DNA of 64,000 nucleotides from Candidatus Enterococcus myersii (GTDB taxonomy: Bacteria > Bacillota > Bacilli > Lactobacillales > Enterococcaceae). Both the position numbers and the translations under genes were made by a program. The notes beneath the pieces were generated by a model. It was not told the origin of the DNA. It saw nothing but the letters and a program-made list of their open reading frames with translations, and searched no databases. The stretch covers positions 1 through 64,000 of the forward strand of contig NZ_JAFLVT010000015.1 of the NCBI RefSeq assembly GCF_017316025.1. The letters are read 5' to 3'. Each line of letters begins with the position of its first letter. The first letter of the stretch is position 1. Positions 8,878 to 19,875 of the stretch are shown here, in pieces.

Positions 8878-10458
8878 ATGGATAACCCAAATTTACGAAA
8901 AGAAGTCGATAGCCGACGCACGTTTGCAATTATTTCCCACCCGGACGCGGGGAAAACAACAATTACCGAACAATTATTACTTTTTGGTGGTGCCATTCGC
9001 CAAGCAGGGACTGTTAAAGGAAAAAAAACAGGTAATTTTGCCAAATCTGACTGGATGGAAATTGAAAAACAACGGGGGATTTCCGTTACAAGTTCTGTGA
9101 TGCAGTTTGATTACGATGATAAACGTGTGAACATCTTAGACACACCCGGACATGAAGATTTCTCTGAGGATACGTATCGGACATTGATGGCGGTGGATAG
9201 TGCTGTTATGGTTATTGATAGTGCCAAAGGGATTGAAGCACAAACCAAAAAATTATTTCAAGTGGTAAAAAAACGAGGAATCCCGATCTTCACTTTTATT
9301 AACAAATTAGACCGTGATGGTCGTGAACCACTGGAATTACTGGAAGAATTAGAAGATTTATTACAAATTGAATCATTTCCAATGAACTGGCCAATTGGGA
9401 TGGGAAAAGGTTTAGAAGGTTTATACGATATTTATAATGAGCGGATTGAATTGTATCGACCAGAAAATTACGGTGGAAAACGTTTAATTCCTCTAGATGA
9501 AGAAGGCGAAATTCCAGCAGACCACCCTTTTCGTGGCAGTGGTCAGTATGACCAAGTCTTAGAAGAAGTTGAATTAGTTAAAGAAGCCGGCGATAGCTTT
9601 GATCGCAAAAAAATCGCCAGTGGCAAACAAACTCCTGTCTTCTTCGGTTCAGCTTTAACTAATTTTGGTGTTCAAACTTTCTTAGAAACATTTTTAGAAT
9701 TTGCGCCATCTCCTTATGCCCATAAAACCGAAGAAGGAGATGAAGTCAGTCCATATGAGCCAGAGTTTTCCGGTTTTGTCTTCAAAATTCAAGCGAATAT
9801 GAATCCAGCTCACCGTGACCGGATTGCATTCGTTAGAATTTGTTCAGGAACCTTTGTTCGCGGGATGGACATCACCTTAGAACGTACTGGTAAAAAAATG
9901 AAATTAAGCAATGTTACTCAATTTATGGCAGATGCTAGAGAAAATATCCAAGAAGCTGTTGCTGGCGATATTATCGGGGTTTATGATACTGGTAATTATC
10001 AAATTGGCGATACGCTTTATGAAGGAAAATTAAAAGTTGCGTATGAAGAGTTGCCATCATTTACGCCAGAGCTATTTATGAAAGTACAAGCCAAAAATGT
10101 GATGAAACAAAAATCATTTCATAAAGGCATTCAGCAATTGGTGCAAGAAGGCGCTATTCAGATGTACCGTACTTATTTAACTGACGAATATGTCATTGGT
10201 GCGGTAGGCCAATTGCAATTTGAAGTTTTCCAATATCGGATGAAAAATGAATACAATGCCGAAGTTGTTATGACACCGATGGGACATAAGATCGCTCGCT
10301 GGATCGATCCTGCCCAACTTGATGAAAAAATGAGCTCTAGTAGAAATATTTTGGCTCGTGACCGTTTTGATCAACCTTTATTCTTATTTGAAAATCAATT
10401 TGCGATGCGCTGGTTTGCTGATAAGTATCCGGATGTGGAATTAAAGAGCTTGATGTAA
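8878..10458 (+). CDS. prfC: Peptide chain release factor 3
   Basis: RF3 is a GTPase that helps recycle release factors after termination. The 526-residue protein shows the G1 loop [10 protein letters not shown]3 [12 protein letters not shown] and G4 [10 protein letters not shown] in the first 150 residues, followed by the RF3-type domains II and III. The length is typical. AAAGGAGAACACA precedes the ATG. It is a single gene with its own promoter candidate and terminator. Confidence 0.95.
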   Translation: MDNPNLRKEVDSRRTFAIISHPDAGKTTITEQLLLFGGAIRQAGTVKGKKTGNFAKSDWMEIEKQRGISVTSSVMQFDYDDKRVNILDTPGHEDFSEDTYRTLMAVDSAVMVIDSAKGIEAQTKKLFQVVKKRGIPIFTFINKLDRDGREPLELLEELEDLLQIESFPMNWPIGMGKGLEGLYDIYNERIELYRPENYGGKRLIPLDEEGEIPADHPFRGSGQYDQVLEEVELVKEAGDSFDRKKIASGKQTPVFFGSALTNFGVQTFLETFLEFAPSPYAHKTEEGDEVSPYEPEFSGFVFKIQANMNPAHRDRIAFVRICSGTFVRGMDITLERTGKKMKLSNVTQFMADARENIQEAVAGDIIGVYDTGNYQIGDTLYEGKLKVAYEELPSFTPELFMKVQAKNVMKQKSFHKGIQQLVQEGAIQMYRTYLTDEYVIGAVGQLQFEVFQYRMKNEYNAEVVMTPMGHKIARWIDPAQLDEKMSSSRNILARDRFDQPLFLFENQFAMRWFADKYPDVELKSLM

Positions 10459-10465
10459 GTGATAA

Positions 10466-10504
10466 AAATAGACACCTTACTTAAAAAAGTAGGGTGTCTA
10501 TTTA
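10466..10504 (+). terminator. Terminator after prfC
   Basis: ATAGACACCTTACTT pairs with AAGTAGGGTGTCTAT, followed by a T-rich tail. Confidence 0.85.
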
Positions 10505-10674
10505 TTTAATAACAATATATTCATCTAAAGCAATAAGTTTATTTGTAAATAAAACCCAAAAATTATGCTAGTAATCAATTGAAATTGAGAATTTTTTTTT
10601 TTGAAATATAATCGCCTAGCCAAAGATTATTCCTTTGTGCTATTATGAAGTATAAACTCAAAAGGGGAAGTAAG

Positions 10675-12126
10675 ATGTTAGAAAATATTTTGTTAGACGA
10701 TCCAGCTCAAAATAAATTGATGCTCTTTAAGCACATGCTAGAACTTGATCGCGGTTTATACCCAATTCATTATTTTGAAAAATACACTGGTTTTTCTCAT
10801 ATCAAAACAGCTAATCTGCTAAACCAAATGAATCAAGATTTAAAAGACTTAGAAACTGGATATGTGTTGTTTACAGAAAAAGAAAAAGTACAAATCGATG
10901 GGAATTTACCCAAATTTCACAGCTATCAACAGTTTCTTTTTCAAAGTAGTGTACCTTATCGCGTCTTGGTGGCTACCTTGCTTCAACCGGAAATGGATTT
11001 AAAAGATTTTGGACAACAAACAAATTTAAGTCAATCTTCTTTAATGCGGCGACTAAAACCCTTAGTTGCTTATTTAAAAGATAAAGGAATTCGATTAAAT
11101 TGTCTACAAATGGAAATGACTGGACGAGAAGCGCTGGTACGAATTATGTACTTCAATTTTTTGTGGATGGTGGATTTTGGCACAGAATTATTCCAGCATT
11201 TTGAAAATCTAAATGTTGATTTGAATGCGTTGTTTGATGAAGATGACTTAGCTTTTCTAAAATACGTAGAACAACGGGAATTTACGGTCTATCAAGCGAT
11301 TAGTTTGTTACGGACTCAATTAGGCTATTATGTCGACGAACCAGAGATTAACCATTATTTCTATCCAACAACAATTAATGGCCGCTTTAAACAAAAGTTA
11401 GCGCAAAGTGGTGTAGCTGAAACATACCAAGAAAGAGAAGCTAATTTTGTATCTTATATGATTTTTTATTGGCCACAGTATTTTTCAGAAGATGATCCCC
11501 GTCTGTCTTTTGTACGGAAAAATTATAAGAACCTGACAACTTCAAAGGAAAAGGCAAAAGTCTTTTTTGATAAAATGCTGCCCTATTTTCAAAGCTTTTC
11601 CCGTAGCAAGCAGGAATTAATTCTGTTAAATTATCAAACGATTTTTCTACGCCAAGAATTATTTGACGGTAAAGCACCGAAAAATCTAGATTTCATTTTG
11701 GAAAGTTTGAAAATTCAACATCCCAATTATGAAATTTTACATGGACATATTGCCAGTGCAATAGAAGCAGAGGAAAGCGCTGATTTAATTAATCTTTTAA
11801 CTTTAGTCAGCTTGCCACAAGTTGAACGCAGTGAGAAGACAGAAAAGATTAAAGTAGGAATTATTGGCTTTCCTAACCACTTCTTATTATATTCTTTGAT
11901 TAATCGTATCGAGGACTTGCCATTTGTCGAATATTCTTTAATGAATACCGCCTCTAAAGAAAAATACGACGCAGTAATTACATGTTCTAACTCGCTCGTT
12001 CCGTTAGAGAACTCAAATTACTGGATTGTTGAAGGTGAAGATTCTTTTGATGCAACAGATGATTTTTTATTTCATATTTTTAAAGAAAGACAAAAAGATC
12101 AAAAAGTTCATTTGAATATTGGTTAA
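10675..12126 (+). CDS. Mga/AtxA-like transcriptional regulator
   Basis: The 483-residue protein has the architecture of Mga-type regulators. A first helix-turn-helix (about residues 20-60, YFEKYTGFSHIKTANLLNQM) and the Mga helix-turn-helix (about 95-150, LKDFGQQTNLSQSSLMRRLK) precede a long helical regulatory region. A C-terminal domain resembling EIIB-like folds follows (about 390-480). The chosen ATG has an AAAGGGGAAG site; an ATG ten codons upstream has none. The target genes are unknown. It stands alone between two terminators, and links to sugar status via PTS phosphorylation are only a family-based possibility. Confidence 0.72.
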   Translation: MLENILLDDPAQNKLMLFKHMLELDRGLYPIHYFEKYTGFSHIKTANLLNQMNQDLKDLETGYVLFTEKEKVQIDGNLPKFHSYQQFLFQSSVPYRVLVATLLQPEMDLKDFGQQTNLSQSSLMRRLKPLVAYLKDKGIRLNCLQMEMTGREALVRIMYFNFLWMVDFGTELFQHFENLNVDLNALFDEDDLAFLKYVEQREFTVYQAISLLRTQLGYYVDEPEINHYFYPTTINGRFKQKLAQSGVAETYQEREANFVSYMIFYWPQYFSEDDPRLSFVRKNYKNLTTSKEKAKVFFDKMLPYFQSFSRSKQELILLNYQTIFLRQELFDGKAPKNLDFILESLKIQHPNYEILHGHIASAIEAEESADLINLLTLVSLPQVERSEKTEKIKVGIIGFPNHFLLYSLINRIEDLPFVEYSLMNTASKEKYDAVITCSNSLVPLENSNYWIVEGEDSFDATDDFLFHIFKERQKDQKVHLNIG

Positions 12127-12242
12127 AGCTAACCCGTAAAGATCTGCCCTGTCTAAAACTTAGGTAAAAAGGGATGTTGGAAAATTCAGAATTACTGAAA
12201 AACTTTAGAGAGGCTCTTAACGAGTTATGGGTCAGTTATATA

Positions 12243-12291
12243 AAAAAATCTGGGATAAAAAGGCAACGTGGCTTTTTATCCCAGATTTTTT
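12243..12291. terminator. Bidirectional terminator between Mga-like and DUF1827 genes
   Basis: AAATCTGGGATAAAAAG and its complement form a long stem with A and T tracts on either side. It serves two convergent genes. Confidence 0.92.
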
Positions 12292-12608
12292 TATGATGCA
12301 TTGTTACTTAGTTGGTTTGTTTTAATTGAAATTTCTACAAGACCTGGTAGCTCAATTTGGGTAATTGTATCAGGCTCATAACTGCCAGAGGGCATTTTTT
12401 TCAAAAAATATTCTTTTACTTCATTAATTTCACGTTCGTTAAGGTTGCGCTTTTTATTAATCAGCAAAATTTCGTTATGATGCGGGGCAACTGTATAAAC
12501 GATGGTCGAATTGCCCGCCGTATAAACTTTCACCAATTCGGCGTCCGTATTTTCTAACTGATTGCGTACCAAACGCGAATGGCTATTGGTAACGTTGATT
12601 AATTTCAT
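12291..12608 (-). CDS. DUF1827 family protein
   Basis: A 105-residue soluble protein matching the DUF1827 family of lactic acid bacteria, starting MKLINVTNSHSRLVRNQLEN. The function is unknown. The ATG at 12608 has GGAG eight bases upstream; a GTG three codons earlier overlaps that site and is unlikely to be used. The gene is convergent to the Mga-like regulator and lies downstream of, and on the opposite side from, clpE. Confidence 0.72.
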   Translation of the reverse strand: MKLINVTNSHSRLVRNQLENTDAELVKVYTAGNSTIVYTVAPHHNEILLINKKRNLNEREINEVKEYFLKKMPSGSYEPDTITQIELPGLVEISIKTNQLSNNAS

Positions 12609-12755
12609 CTGGTTCACTCCTTCAAGGCAAGTTTGAACTAACTCAATTATTATTATACGGTTCCGGACTTATTTAGCAAAGTGATTACACTTGAAAAATC
12701 AAACAAAATTTGTTAATTTTGGTAGTTTTCTAAACTATTTTTTTGTATATGAGCT

Positions 12756-12801
12756 AAAAAGCAGAGGTCTAACTTTTATTAAAAGTTAGACCTCTGCTTT
12801 T
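12756..12801 (-). terminator. Terminator after clpE
   Basis: An 18-base perfect stem (AGCAGAGGTCTAACTTTT and its complement) with T runs on both strands, immediately beyond the clpE stop codon. Confidence 0.92.
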
Positions 12802-12811
12802 GTTAATTTAA

Positions 12812-15070
12812 TTATTCTTCTTTTGTTTTGTCTTGATTACTTAAATCTTCTTTTGAATCTTTTGTCTCATTGACCTGTAAGGCGGTAACTTCAATTTTAC
12901 CGTCTTTGGTTAAGTGGGCAGTGAGTTCTTTAACTGTTGGATGATCTAAGAAGTATTCGGCAATGCCATCTTCAATTTGATCTTGAATAGTACGACGTAA
13001 TGGGCGAGCACCCATTGCAGGGTTATACCCCAAGTCGACTAATTTTTCTTCTACATCTTTTGGTACAGTGATGTGTAAGTGTTGTACAGCCAGCATATCG
13101 TTTACTTCATTTAACATTAAGTCGACAATGTGAAGTAAATTGTCTTTACTTAAAGCTTTGAATTCGATAATACCGTCAAAACGGTTCAAAAATTCAGGTG
13201 AGAAGTAATTGTTTAATTGATTTAAGACAGAACGTGTCACGCCTTCTCTGGTTGCGCCAAAGCCAACGCTGGCTTCGACATTACCTGTGCCGGCATTACT
13301 TGTCATAATAATCAATGTATCTTTGAAGCTAACTGTTCGCCCTTGGGCATCGGTTAGACGTCCATCGTCTAAAATTTGCAAGAACATGTGCAAAACATCC
13401 GGATGGGCTTTTTCGATTTCATCTAACAAAATCAAGCTGTAAGGATTACGACGAACTTTTTCTGTTAATTGACCAGCTTCTTCATAGCCAACATAGCCTG
13501 GAGGAGAACCGATTAATTTAGCCACACTATGTTTTTCCATGTACTCAGACATATCAAAACGAATCATAGAATCTTCAGAACCAAACATTTCATAAGCTAA
13601 TTGTTTTGCTAATTCAGTTTTACCAACACCAGTTGGTCCAACGAATAGAAAAGAGCCGATTGGACGATTTTTCTTGCCCAAACCAACACGATTACGGCGG
13701 ATAGCCTTAGCAACTTTATCAATTGCTTCATCTTGACCAATAACATGTTCTTTTAAATCATGGCCGAGATTTTTCAATTGTGTTTGTTCTTTTTCTTTTA
13801 ATTCGCCAACGGGAATACCCGTACGTTCTTCAACAATTTGTTCCATATCTTTTTCAGAGATGGTAGGTGTTTCTTCATCGCTGATTTGTTTATTTTTCAT
13901 TTCTTCTAATTTATTGATTTGATCGCGATAATACGCTGCTTTTTCAAAATCTTCTTCCTTAGAAGCTTGTTGTTTTTGTGCTTCGGCATCCGCCAGCTTT
14001 TTCTCAATGGCTTTTGGATCAACTAATTGAATCGTTAAGTTTTTCTTGGAACCTGATTCATCTAATAAATCAATTGCTTTATCAGGTAAAAAGCGATCTT
14101 GGATATAACGATTTGAAAGGATAGCCGCCGCTTTGATTGCATCATCGGTATATTTTACATGGTGATAATCTTCATAACGTGGTTGCAAACCTTTCAAAAT
14201 TGCGATGGTTTCTTCAACGGAAGGTTCATCTACTCGAACTGGTTGCATCCGACGTTCTAAAGCAGCGTCTTTTTCAATGATGCGGTACTCGTTTAAAGTA
14301 GTAGCACCAACCATTTGCAATTCTCCTCGAGCTAAAGCTGGTTTCAAGATATTGCCTGCGTCCATATTGCCATCACCAGCCGCACCGGCACCAACAATTT
14401 CGTGTACTTCATCAATGAACAAGATAACATTTTCAGCTTGTTTAATTTCATCGATTAACTTTTGCATCCGTTCTTCAAATTGCCCTCTTATACCTGTTCC
14501 TTGAACTAGAGAGGCTACGTCTAAACGGATAACTTCTTTATCAAGAAGTTTTTGTGGAACATCGCCGTCGACGATTTTTTGAGCCAAGCCTTCAACGACA
14601 GCCGTTTTACCCACACCGGGTTCTCCGATTAAAACAGGGTTATTTTTTGTTCGACGATTTAAAATTTCAATAACACGTTTAATTTCTTCATCACGACCGA
14701 CAACTGGATCGATATCACCATTACGGGCTTGTTCAGTGATGTTGATACCATATTCACCTAAAAGACCGTTAGCTCCTTGGTTTTGGCGAGGAGGTTGTCC
14801 GCCGTTAAAGTTATTGCCACCACCAAATTGCGTAGGGGGCGTTTGTTCACCAGCATTTCTTGGTTGCATTTGTTGCGACATTTGACGGAATAAATCGTCA
14901 AGACTTCCAAAGCCAAATGGATCTTGGGCCATCATACTTGTTTGACTACCAGTTTGATTTTTTAGTTTTTGGTAGCAGCTTTGGCAGTAGTCCAGTTGCT
15001 TTCTTTGGCCATTTACATTTGCGTATAAATGAATGGTTGCTTCATTTTTGCCACAGTTTTGACAAAGCAT
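12812..15070 (-). CDS. clpE: Clp protease ATP-binding subunit ClpE
   Basis: ClpE is a Hsp100 AAA+ unfoldase that feeds damaged proteins to ClpP. The 752-residue protein begins with a zinc finger (MLCQNCG and CQSCYQ), the mark of ClpE. The first AAA+ module (Walker A GEPGVGKT, near residue 150) and a UVR-like coiled segment follow, then the second module ([12 protein letters not shown]) and the ClpP-binding SVGFG region. The chosen ATG gives the standard N terminus; an ATG seven codons upstream has no ribosome site. A CtsR-type operator and promoter lie upstream, so heat and protein stress induction is expected. Confidence 0.95.
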   Translation of the reverse strand: MLCQNCGKNEATIHLYANVNGQRKQLDYCQSCYQKLKNQTGSQTSMMAQDPFGFGSLDDLFRQMSQQMQPRNAGEQTPPTQFGGGNNFNGGQPPRQNQGANGLLGEYGINITEQARNGDIDPVVGRDEEIKRVIEILNRRTKNNPVLIGEPGVGKTAVVEGLAQKIVDGDVPQKLLDKEVIRLDVASLVQGTGIRGQFEERMQKLIDEIKQAENVILFIDEVHEIVGAGAAGDGNMDAGNILKPALARGELQMVGATTLNEYRIIEKDAALERRMQPVRVDEPSVEETIAILKGLQPRYEDYHHVKYTDDAIKAAAILSNRYIQDRFLPDKAIDLLDESGSKKNLTIQLVDPKAIEKKLADAEAQKQQASKEEDFEKAAYYRDQINKLEEMKNKQISDEETPTISEKDMEQIVEERTGIPVGELKEKEQTQLKNLGHDLKEHVIGQDEAIDKVAKAIRRNRVGLGKKNRPIGSFLFVGPTGVGKTELAKQLAYEMFGSEDSMIRFDMSEYMEKHSVAKLIGSPPGYVGYEEAGQLTEKVRRNPYSLILLDEIEKAHPDVLHMFLQILDDGRLTDAQGRTVSFKDTLIIMTSNAGTGNVEASVGFGATREGVTRSVLNQLNNYFSPEFLNRFDGIIEFKALSKDNLLHIVDLMLNEVNDMLAVQHLHITVPKDVEEKLVDLGYNPAMGARPLRRTIQDQIEDGIAEYFLDHPTVKELTAHLTKDGKIEVTALQVNETKDSKEDLSNQDKTKEE

Positions 15071-15177
15071 AAATAATTCACGACCTTTCATGGATTTACT
15101 TACATTTATTATTGTAACGCGCTTTTTTTAATCAGTAAAAAGATACACCTAAAAAGCGAGGTCTAGTCAAAGTTATC

Positions 15178-15230
15178 TTTGACCTTTATTGACCATAACT
15201 GTATTATACTAAATTTATTTATTGGTGCAA
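15178..15230 (-). promoter_or_regulatory. clpE promoter with CtsR operator
   Basis: On the minus strand there is a -35 TTGCAC (15225-15230), 16 bases, and a -10 TATAAT (15203-15208). The heptad repeat GGTCAAT-AAA-GGTCAAA follows directly (15178-15194) and matches the known CtsR operator with one mismatch. A further TTTGAC half-site continues inward. CtsR itself is not encoded in this window. Confidence 0.85.
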
Positions 15231-15393
15231 GTAATTTGTCTGATTTGAAAATCAGTGACTTTTTTTCATTTTGTTGCTGGATTAAATATTTTTTTTAGTA
15301 TAAATGCCCAATAACTTGCCTCAAAAAGATTGGAATAGAAATTATTCTACTAATTGGACTAGATATCTTTTGTTCTATTATGAGAGAAAACGG

Positions 15394-15422
15394 TTGTATG
15401 ATTGAAAAAAAAATGGTAATCT
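15394..15422 (+). promoter_or_regulatory. Candidate pts promoter
   Basis: TTGTAT and TAATCT with 17-base spacing and a TG before the -10. It is the best candidate seen in the roughly 280 bases between the clpE promoter and ptsH; the rest of that stretch shows no gene. Confidence 0.4.
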
Positions 15423-15516
15423 TAACAGTTGAAAGGGCCTTTTTTGATGGTTTATTTGGACTGTTAAAAAAGAAAACCCTCACAAAAAACTTGTTTCACA
15501 AAGGAGACCGATTAAT

Positions 15517-15783
15517 ATGGAAAAAAAAGATTTTCACGTAGTAGCAGAAACTGGGATTCACGCACGTCCAGCTACATTATTAGTACAAACTGCTAGCAAA
15601 TTTAACTCTGACATTAACTTAGAGTACAAAGGTAAATCTGTAAATCTTAAATCTATCATGGGCGTTATGTCTCTTGGTGTTGGCCAAGGTTCTGATGTAA
15701 CAATCACTGCTGAAGGTGCTGACGAAGCTGACGCAATGGCAGCAATCGTTGAAACAATGAAGAAAGAAGGATTATCTGAATAA
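15517..15783 (+). CDS. ptsH: Phosphocarrier protein HPr
   Basis: HPr carries phosphate from Enzyme I to sugar-specific EIIA proteins. The 88-residue protein has the active histidine H15 in GIHARPA and the regulatory serine S46 in LKSIMGV, the target of HPr kinase in Gram-positive carbon catabolite control. A strong AAAGGAG site precedes the ATG. The stop codon overlaps the ptsI start by one base (TAATG), so the two are translationally coupled. Confidence 0.97.
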   Translation: MEKKDFHVVAETGIHARPATLLVQTASKFNSDINLEYKGKSVNLKSIMGVMSLGVGQGSDVTITAEGADEADAMAAIVETMKKEGLSE

Positions 15784-17510
15784 TGGTTGAAATGCTAAAA
15801 GGGATCGCCGCAAGTGACGGAGTTGCCGTTGCAAAAGCTTACCTGCTAGTTCAACCGGATTTATCCTTTAATAAAATTTCTGTAGAAGATACTGAAGCAG
15901 AGGAAAAAAGAATAGACGATGCTTTAGCAAAATCTACCGAAGAACTACAACAAATTCGGGAAAAAGCAGCGCAAAGTTTGGGCGAAGCAGAAGCTCAAGT
16001 ATTTGACGCTCATTTAATGGTTCTTTCAGATCCTGAAATGATCGGTCAAATTAAACAAAACGTGAAAGATAACAAAGTCAATGCTGAATCAGCATTGAAA
16101 GAAGTTACCGACATGTATATTGGCATGTTTGAAGCAATGGACGACAATGCTTACATGCAAGAACGCGCAGCTGATATCCGTGACGTTGCCAAACGTGTCT
16201 TAGCACATTTGTTAGGGGTTACTTTACCAAACCCTTCAATGATTAATGAAGAAGTTGTTGTGGTTGCCCACGACTTGACACCAAGTGATACTGCACAATT
16301 AGATCGCAAATTCGTTAAAGCCTTTGTTACTGACATCGGCGGACGGACTTCTCACTCTGCAATCATGGCACGTTCTCTTGAAATCCCAGCAATTGTTGGG
16401 ACAAAAGAAATTACTGCCAAAGTAAAAGCAGGGGACATTCTAGCTGTTAATGGTATCATTGGGGATGTCATCATTGATCCAACTGAAGACCAAAAAGCAC
16501 AATTCCAAAAAGCTGGTGCAGATTTTGCTGCCCAAAAAGCTGAATGGGAAAAACTAAAAGAAGCAGATACTGTCACAGCTGACGGTAAACACTTTGAATT
16601 GGCTGCTAATATTGGAACACCAAAAGATTTAGAAGGTGTTCACAATAATGGCGCTGAAGCAATCGGTTTATATAGAACTGAATTTCTTTATATGGATTCT
16701 CCTGATTTTCCAACTGAAGAAGATCAATTTGAAGCTTATAAAGCAGTTTTAGAAGGTATGGGTGAAAAACCTGTCGTTGTTCGTACCATGGATATCGGTG
16801 GTGACAAGGAATTACCTTACTTGACTTTACCGCATGAAATGAATCCTTTCTTAGGTTACCGCGCATTGCGTATTAGCTTGTCAGAATTAGGAGACGACAT
16901 GTTCCGTACACAGTTACGGGCATTGTTACGTGCTTCTGCTTTTGGTAACTTACGTATTATGTTCCCAATGGTAGCAACTTTGAAAGAATTTAGAGCGGCT
17001 AAAAAAATGTATGATGAAGAACGTCAAAAATTAATCGACGAAGGTGTAACAGTATCTGATACAATCCAAGTCGGTATTATGATTGAAATTCCAGCGGCGG
17101 CTGTCTTAGCTGACAAGTTTGCCAAAGAAGTTGACTTCTTCAGTATTGGTACTAATGATTTGATCCAATACACAATGGCAGCAGACCGTATGAACGAACG
17201 CGTGTCTTATCTTTACCAACCATATAACCCATCTATTTTGCGTTTGATTAAAAACGTAATTGATTCAGCTCATGCTGAAGGTAAATGGGCAGGTATGTGT
17301 GGTGAAATGGCCGGTGACCAAACTGCTGTGCCAATTTTGATGGGAATGGGCTTGGATGAATTCTCAATGAGCGCAACATCAATCCTTAAAACACGTAGCT
17401 TAATGAAACGTTTGTCTACTGAAGATATGAAAGTTCTTGCTGATAAAGCATTAAATGATTGCGATACAATGGAAGAAGTCATTGAATTAGTAGAAGAAGC
17501 TGTTAAATAA
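15783..17510 (+). CDS. ptsI: PTS Enzyme I (phosphoenolpyruvate-protein phosphotransferase)
   Basis: Enzyme I takes phosphate from phosphoenolpyruvate and passes it to HPr. The 575-residue length is standard. The phosphohistidine motif [15 protein letters not shown] lies near residue 190, and the PEP-binding barrel contains [22 protein letters not shown] and the active cysteine segment [11 protein letters not shown]. It forms a two-gene operon with ptsH, ended by a terminator. Confidence 0.97.
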   Translation: MVEMLKGIAASDGVAVAKAYLLVQPDLSFNKISVEDTEAEEKRIDDALAKSTEELQQIREKAAQSLGEAEAQVFDAHLMVLSDPEMIGQIKQNVKDNKVNAESALKEVTDMYIGMFEAMDDNAYMQERAADIRDVAKRVLAHLLGVTLPNPSMINEEVVVVAHDLTPSDTAQLDRKFVKAFVTDIGGRTSHSAIMARSLEIPAIVGTKEITAKVKAGDILAVNGIIGDVIIDPTEDQKAQFQKAGADFAAQKAEWEKLKEADTVTADGKHFELAANIGTPKDLEGVHNNGAEAIGLYRTEFLYMDSPDFPTEEDQFEAYKAVLEGMGEKPVVVRTMDIGGDKELPYLTLPHEMNPFLGYRALRISLSELGDDMFRTQLRALLRASAFGNLRIMFPMVATLKEFRAAKKMYDEERQKLIDEGVTVSDTIQVGIMIEIPAAAVLADKFAKEVDFFSIGTNDLIQYTMAADRMNERVSYLYQPYNPSILRLIKNVIDSAHAEGKWAGMCGEMAGDQTAVPILMGMGLDEFSMSATSILKTRSLMKRLSTEDMKVLADKALNDCDTMEEVIELVEEAVK

Positions 17511-17520
17511 AAAGTTTTTA

Positions 17521-17549
17521 ACCTCAGAGATTTTCTCTGAGGTTTTTTT
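17521..17549 (+). terminator. Terminator after ptsI
   Basis: ACCTCAGAGA/TCTCTGAGGT hairpin with a T tract. Confidence 0.9.
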
Positions 17550-17663
17550 GTCGTACATAATAATACATAGCTGATAACTTACAAATTTAATTTTTGACAG
17601 CGTCAAAAAAGAAAAGCGTTTTCTAATATGCTATGCTAAAGAAAAGGGTTAGGAGTTGGCGAA

Positions 17664-18374
17664 ATGCATGAGTATGATCTGACAACGTTCGAGATAATTG
17701 CTAGATTGTCTTTGGCAATTGTAATGGGCGGGACAATTGGCTTCGAGCGAGAATATAAGAGTCGTCCTGCCGGCATGAAGACGCATATTTTAGTTTGTGT
17801 GGGTGCGGCATTAATTGCGCTGATTCAAGATGAAGTCGCTTCACAAACGGTGGAATTTGCGCAACAAATGCCAAAACTTGCTAATGTGATGACGGCAGAT
17901 CAAACCCGTTTAGTCGCACAAGTCGTTAGCGGCATTGGTTTTTTAGGGGCGGGAACAATTATTATGACAAAACAAACAGTCAAAGGGCTGACAACAGCGG
18001 CATCTGTTTGGGCAGTCGCATCAATTGGAATTGCTTTGGGAATGGGATTTTATCTTATTTCTCTCACTGGCTTTTGTTCTATTATGATAGCGCTAGCCTT
18101 GATTTCATATTTAGTACCGTTACCAAAAGTAAGACGTCTACAAGTTGAAATCGCCCATGGTGATCAGACCGTGGCTTTTATTAAAAATTATTTGGCTAAA
18201 AATGAAATAATCGTGGAAAAATCTGACCTTAAAATTACGCGGGAAAACCCAAAGTCAAATCGTAAATATTTAATTATGTTCACATTGACAGTGCCAAAGG
18301 ATGTAGACGAAGAAGATTTAGTGTCTGAGCTTTCGGATAATTCAGATATTTTAATGATTCAGATTGTTGAATAG
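17664..18374 (+). CDS. MgtC/SapB family membrane protein
   Basis: The 236-residue protein has four to five hydrophobic helices (about residues 10-150) with the MgtC signature GGTIGFEREYKSRPAGMKTH and GIGFLGAGTI. A cytoplasmic C-terminal domain of about 80 residues follows. Family members affect magnesium homeostasis and F-ATPase activity in some bacteria. It stands alone, with a GTTAGGAG site before the ATG. Confidence 0.85.
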   Translation: MHEYDLTTFEIIARLSLAIVMGGTIGFEREYKSRPAGMKTHILVCVGAALIALIQDEVASQTVEFAQQMPKLANVMTADQTRLVAQVVSGIGFLGAGTIIMTKQTVKGLTTAASVWAVASIGIALGMGFYLISLTGFCSIMIALALISYLVPLPKVRRLQVEIAHGDQTVAFIKNYLAKNEIIVEKSDLKITRENPKSNRKYLIMFTLTVPKDVDEEDLVSELSDNSDILMIQIVE

Positions 18375-18549
18375 TCTAACGAGTTTGTCACTTGCACGTT
18401 TTTTTATTGCTATTTTAGTCACACAAACGCTAAAATATAAGATGAAATAGGACTATAGTTTGATTTAAGTATATAAGAGCTATGATACACTATAAAAAAG
18501 TTGTTGGTTAACTGTATTAGTTACAGCGAAATAGTTTGGAGGAAAGACT

Positions 18550-19782
18550 GTGAAAATCGGGTTTTTTACAGATACCTATTTCCCGCAAGTAAGCGGGGTT
18601 GCAACGTCAATTAAAACATTGAAGACCGAGTTGGAAAAAAAGGGGCATGAAGTCTATATTTTTACTACAACAGATCCTAATGCAGTTGGTATTGAAGAAG
18701 ATATTATTCGAATGCCAAGTGTTCCTTTTGTCTCGTTTAAAGATCGCCGTATCGTTGTGAGAGGGATGTGGTATGCGTATTTAATTGCCAAAGAGCTAGA
18801 ATTAGACTTAATTCATACCCATACTGAATTCGGGGCGGGTCTTTTAGGAAAAATGGTCGGCAAGAAATTGAAAATACCAGTAATTCATACGTATCATACA
18901 ATGTATGAAGACTATTTACATTATATTGCCAAGGGAAAAGTGGTTCGACAGTCTCATGTGAAATATTTTTCTCGTTTATTTGCCAATCATACAACCGGAG
19001 TAGTGTGCCCTAGTGAGCGCGTAATTGATACTTTAAGAGGGTACGGGGTTACTTCGCCGATGCGGGTAATTCCAACCGGGATCGAATTAGAGAAATTTGA
19101 ACGCCCCGATATAACAGAGGCTATGAAAAAAGAATTACGGCAAGACTTAGGTATTTTAGATGATGAAATCATGTTATTGTCTTTAAGTCGTATTTCTTAT
19201 GAAAAAAATATTCAAGCAATTGTTCATGGACTTCCTGCTATTGTAGAAAAATTACCACAGGCTCGTTTAGTAATCGTTGGGAAAGGTCCTTACATGGAAG
19301 ACTTAAAAGAGTTGGTGGCAAGCCTGTCTTTAAGTGATTGTGTTCATTTTGTCGGTGAAGTCCCTAACGATGAAGTAGCGCTTTATTATCATGCCGCGGA
19401 TTATTTTGTTAGTGCTTCTACTTCAGAGACACAAGGTCTTACTTACACAGAAGCAATGGCAGCAGGGACACCGTTAGTGGTTGAGGGAAATGACTATTTA
19501 AACAATTTAATTGATGATCCATCTTTTGGCGTCACGTTTGCGACTGATGATGATTTTGCAGCTGCTTTGGTCCAATATATCAATAAAGGATTACAAGTAG
19601 ATTCTAAAAAACTTTCAGCTAAACTGTATGAAATTTCCGCAACGCATTTTGGTGAGGCGATGTTAGATTTTTATCATGATATGATTGCTTATTATGCTAA
19701 TTTATCTTTAGAAAAAGAAACTGAACCAGCGATAAAAAAAATCAAGGTGAAATTATATTCCTTTAAACGTACCTCCAATTAA
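18550..19782 (+). CDS. GT4 glycosyltransferase, probable diacylglycerol glucosyltransferase
   Basis: The 410-residue protein has the two Rossmann domains of GT4 enzymes. The N terminus FFTDTYFPQVSGVATSIKTL is typical of the alpha-monoglucosyl-diacylglycerol synthases that make glycolipid anchors for lipoteichoic acid. The C-terminal domain shows SRISYEKNI and the nucleotide-sugar motif SASTSETQGLTYTEAMAAGTP. The start is GTG after GGAGGAAAG. The acceptor lipid is inferred from similarity; the usual partner glycosyltransferase for the second sugar is not adjacent. Confidence 0.78.
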   Translation: MKIGFFTDTYFPQVSGVATSIKTLKTELEKKGHEVYIFTTTDPNAVGIEEDIIRMPSVPFVSFKDRRIVVRGMWYAYLIAKELELDLIHTHTEFGAGLLGKMVGKKLKIPVIHTYHTMYEDYLHYIAKGKVVRQSHVKYFSRLFANHTTGVVCPSERVIDTLRGYGVTSPMRVIPTGIELEKFERPDITEAMKKELRQDLGILDDEIMLLSLSRISYEKNIQAIVHGLPAIVEKLPQARLVIVGKGPYMEDLKELVASLSLSDCVHFVGEVPNDEVALYYHAADYFVSASTSETQGLTYTEAMAAGTPLVVEGNDYLNNLIDDPSFGVTFATDDDFAAALVQYINKGLQVDSKKLSAKLYEISATHFGEAMLDFYHDMIAYYANLSLEKETEPAIKKIKVKLYSFKRTSN

Positions 19783-19801
19783 TTTGTAGACATATTGCAA
19801 G

Positions 19802-19844
19802 AAAAAATCACAACTTTAGCTTATACTAAAGTTGTGATTTTTTT
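19802..19844 (+). terminator. Terminator after the glycosyltransferase gene
   Basis: AATCACAACTTTAG/CTAAAGTTGTGATT hairpin followed by T residues. Confidence 0.9.
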
Positions 19845-19875
19845 ACGTGTTTAATACGTAGAGAGGATGGTAAAA

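Noticed and set aside
14205-14504. A 99-residue frame opposite clpE
   Set aside because: It is the antisense shadow of a conserved ClpE segment, has no ribosome site, and its composition follows the clpE codons.
15380-15396. A cre (CcpA) site upstream of ptsH
   Set aside because: The best match around AAAACGGTTGT has three or more mismatches, including in the conserved ends.
15295-15483. A 62-residue leftward frame between the clpE promoter and ptsH
   Set aside because: It has no ribosome site, its composition is AT-driven, and it runs antisense through the probable pts leader.
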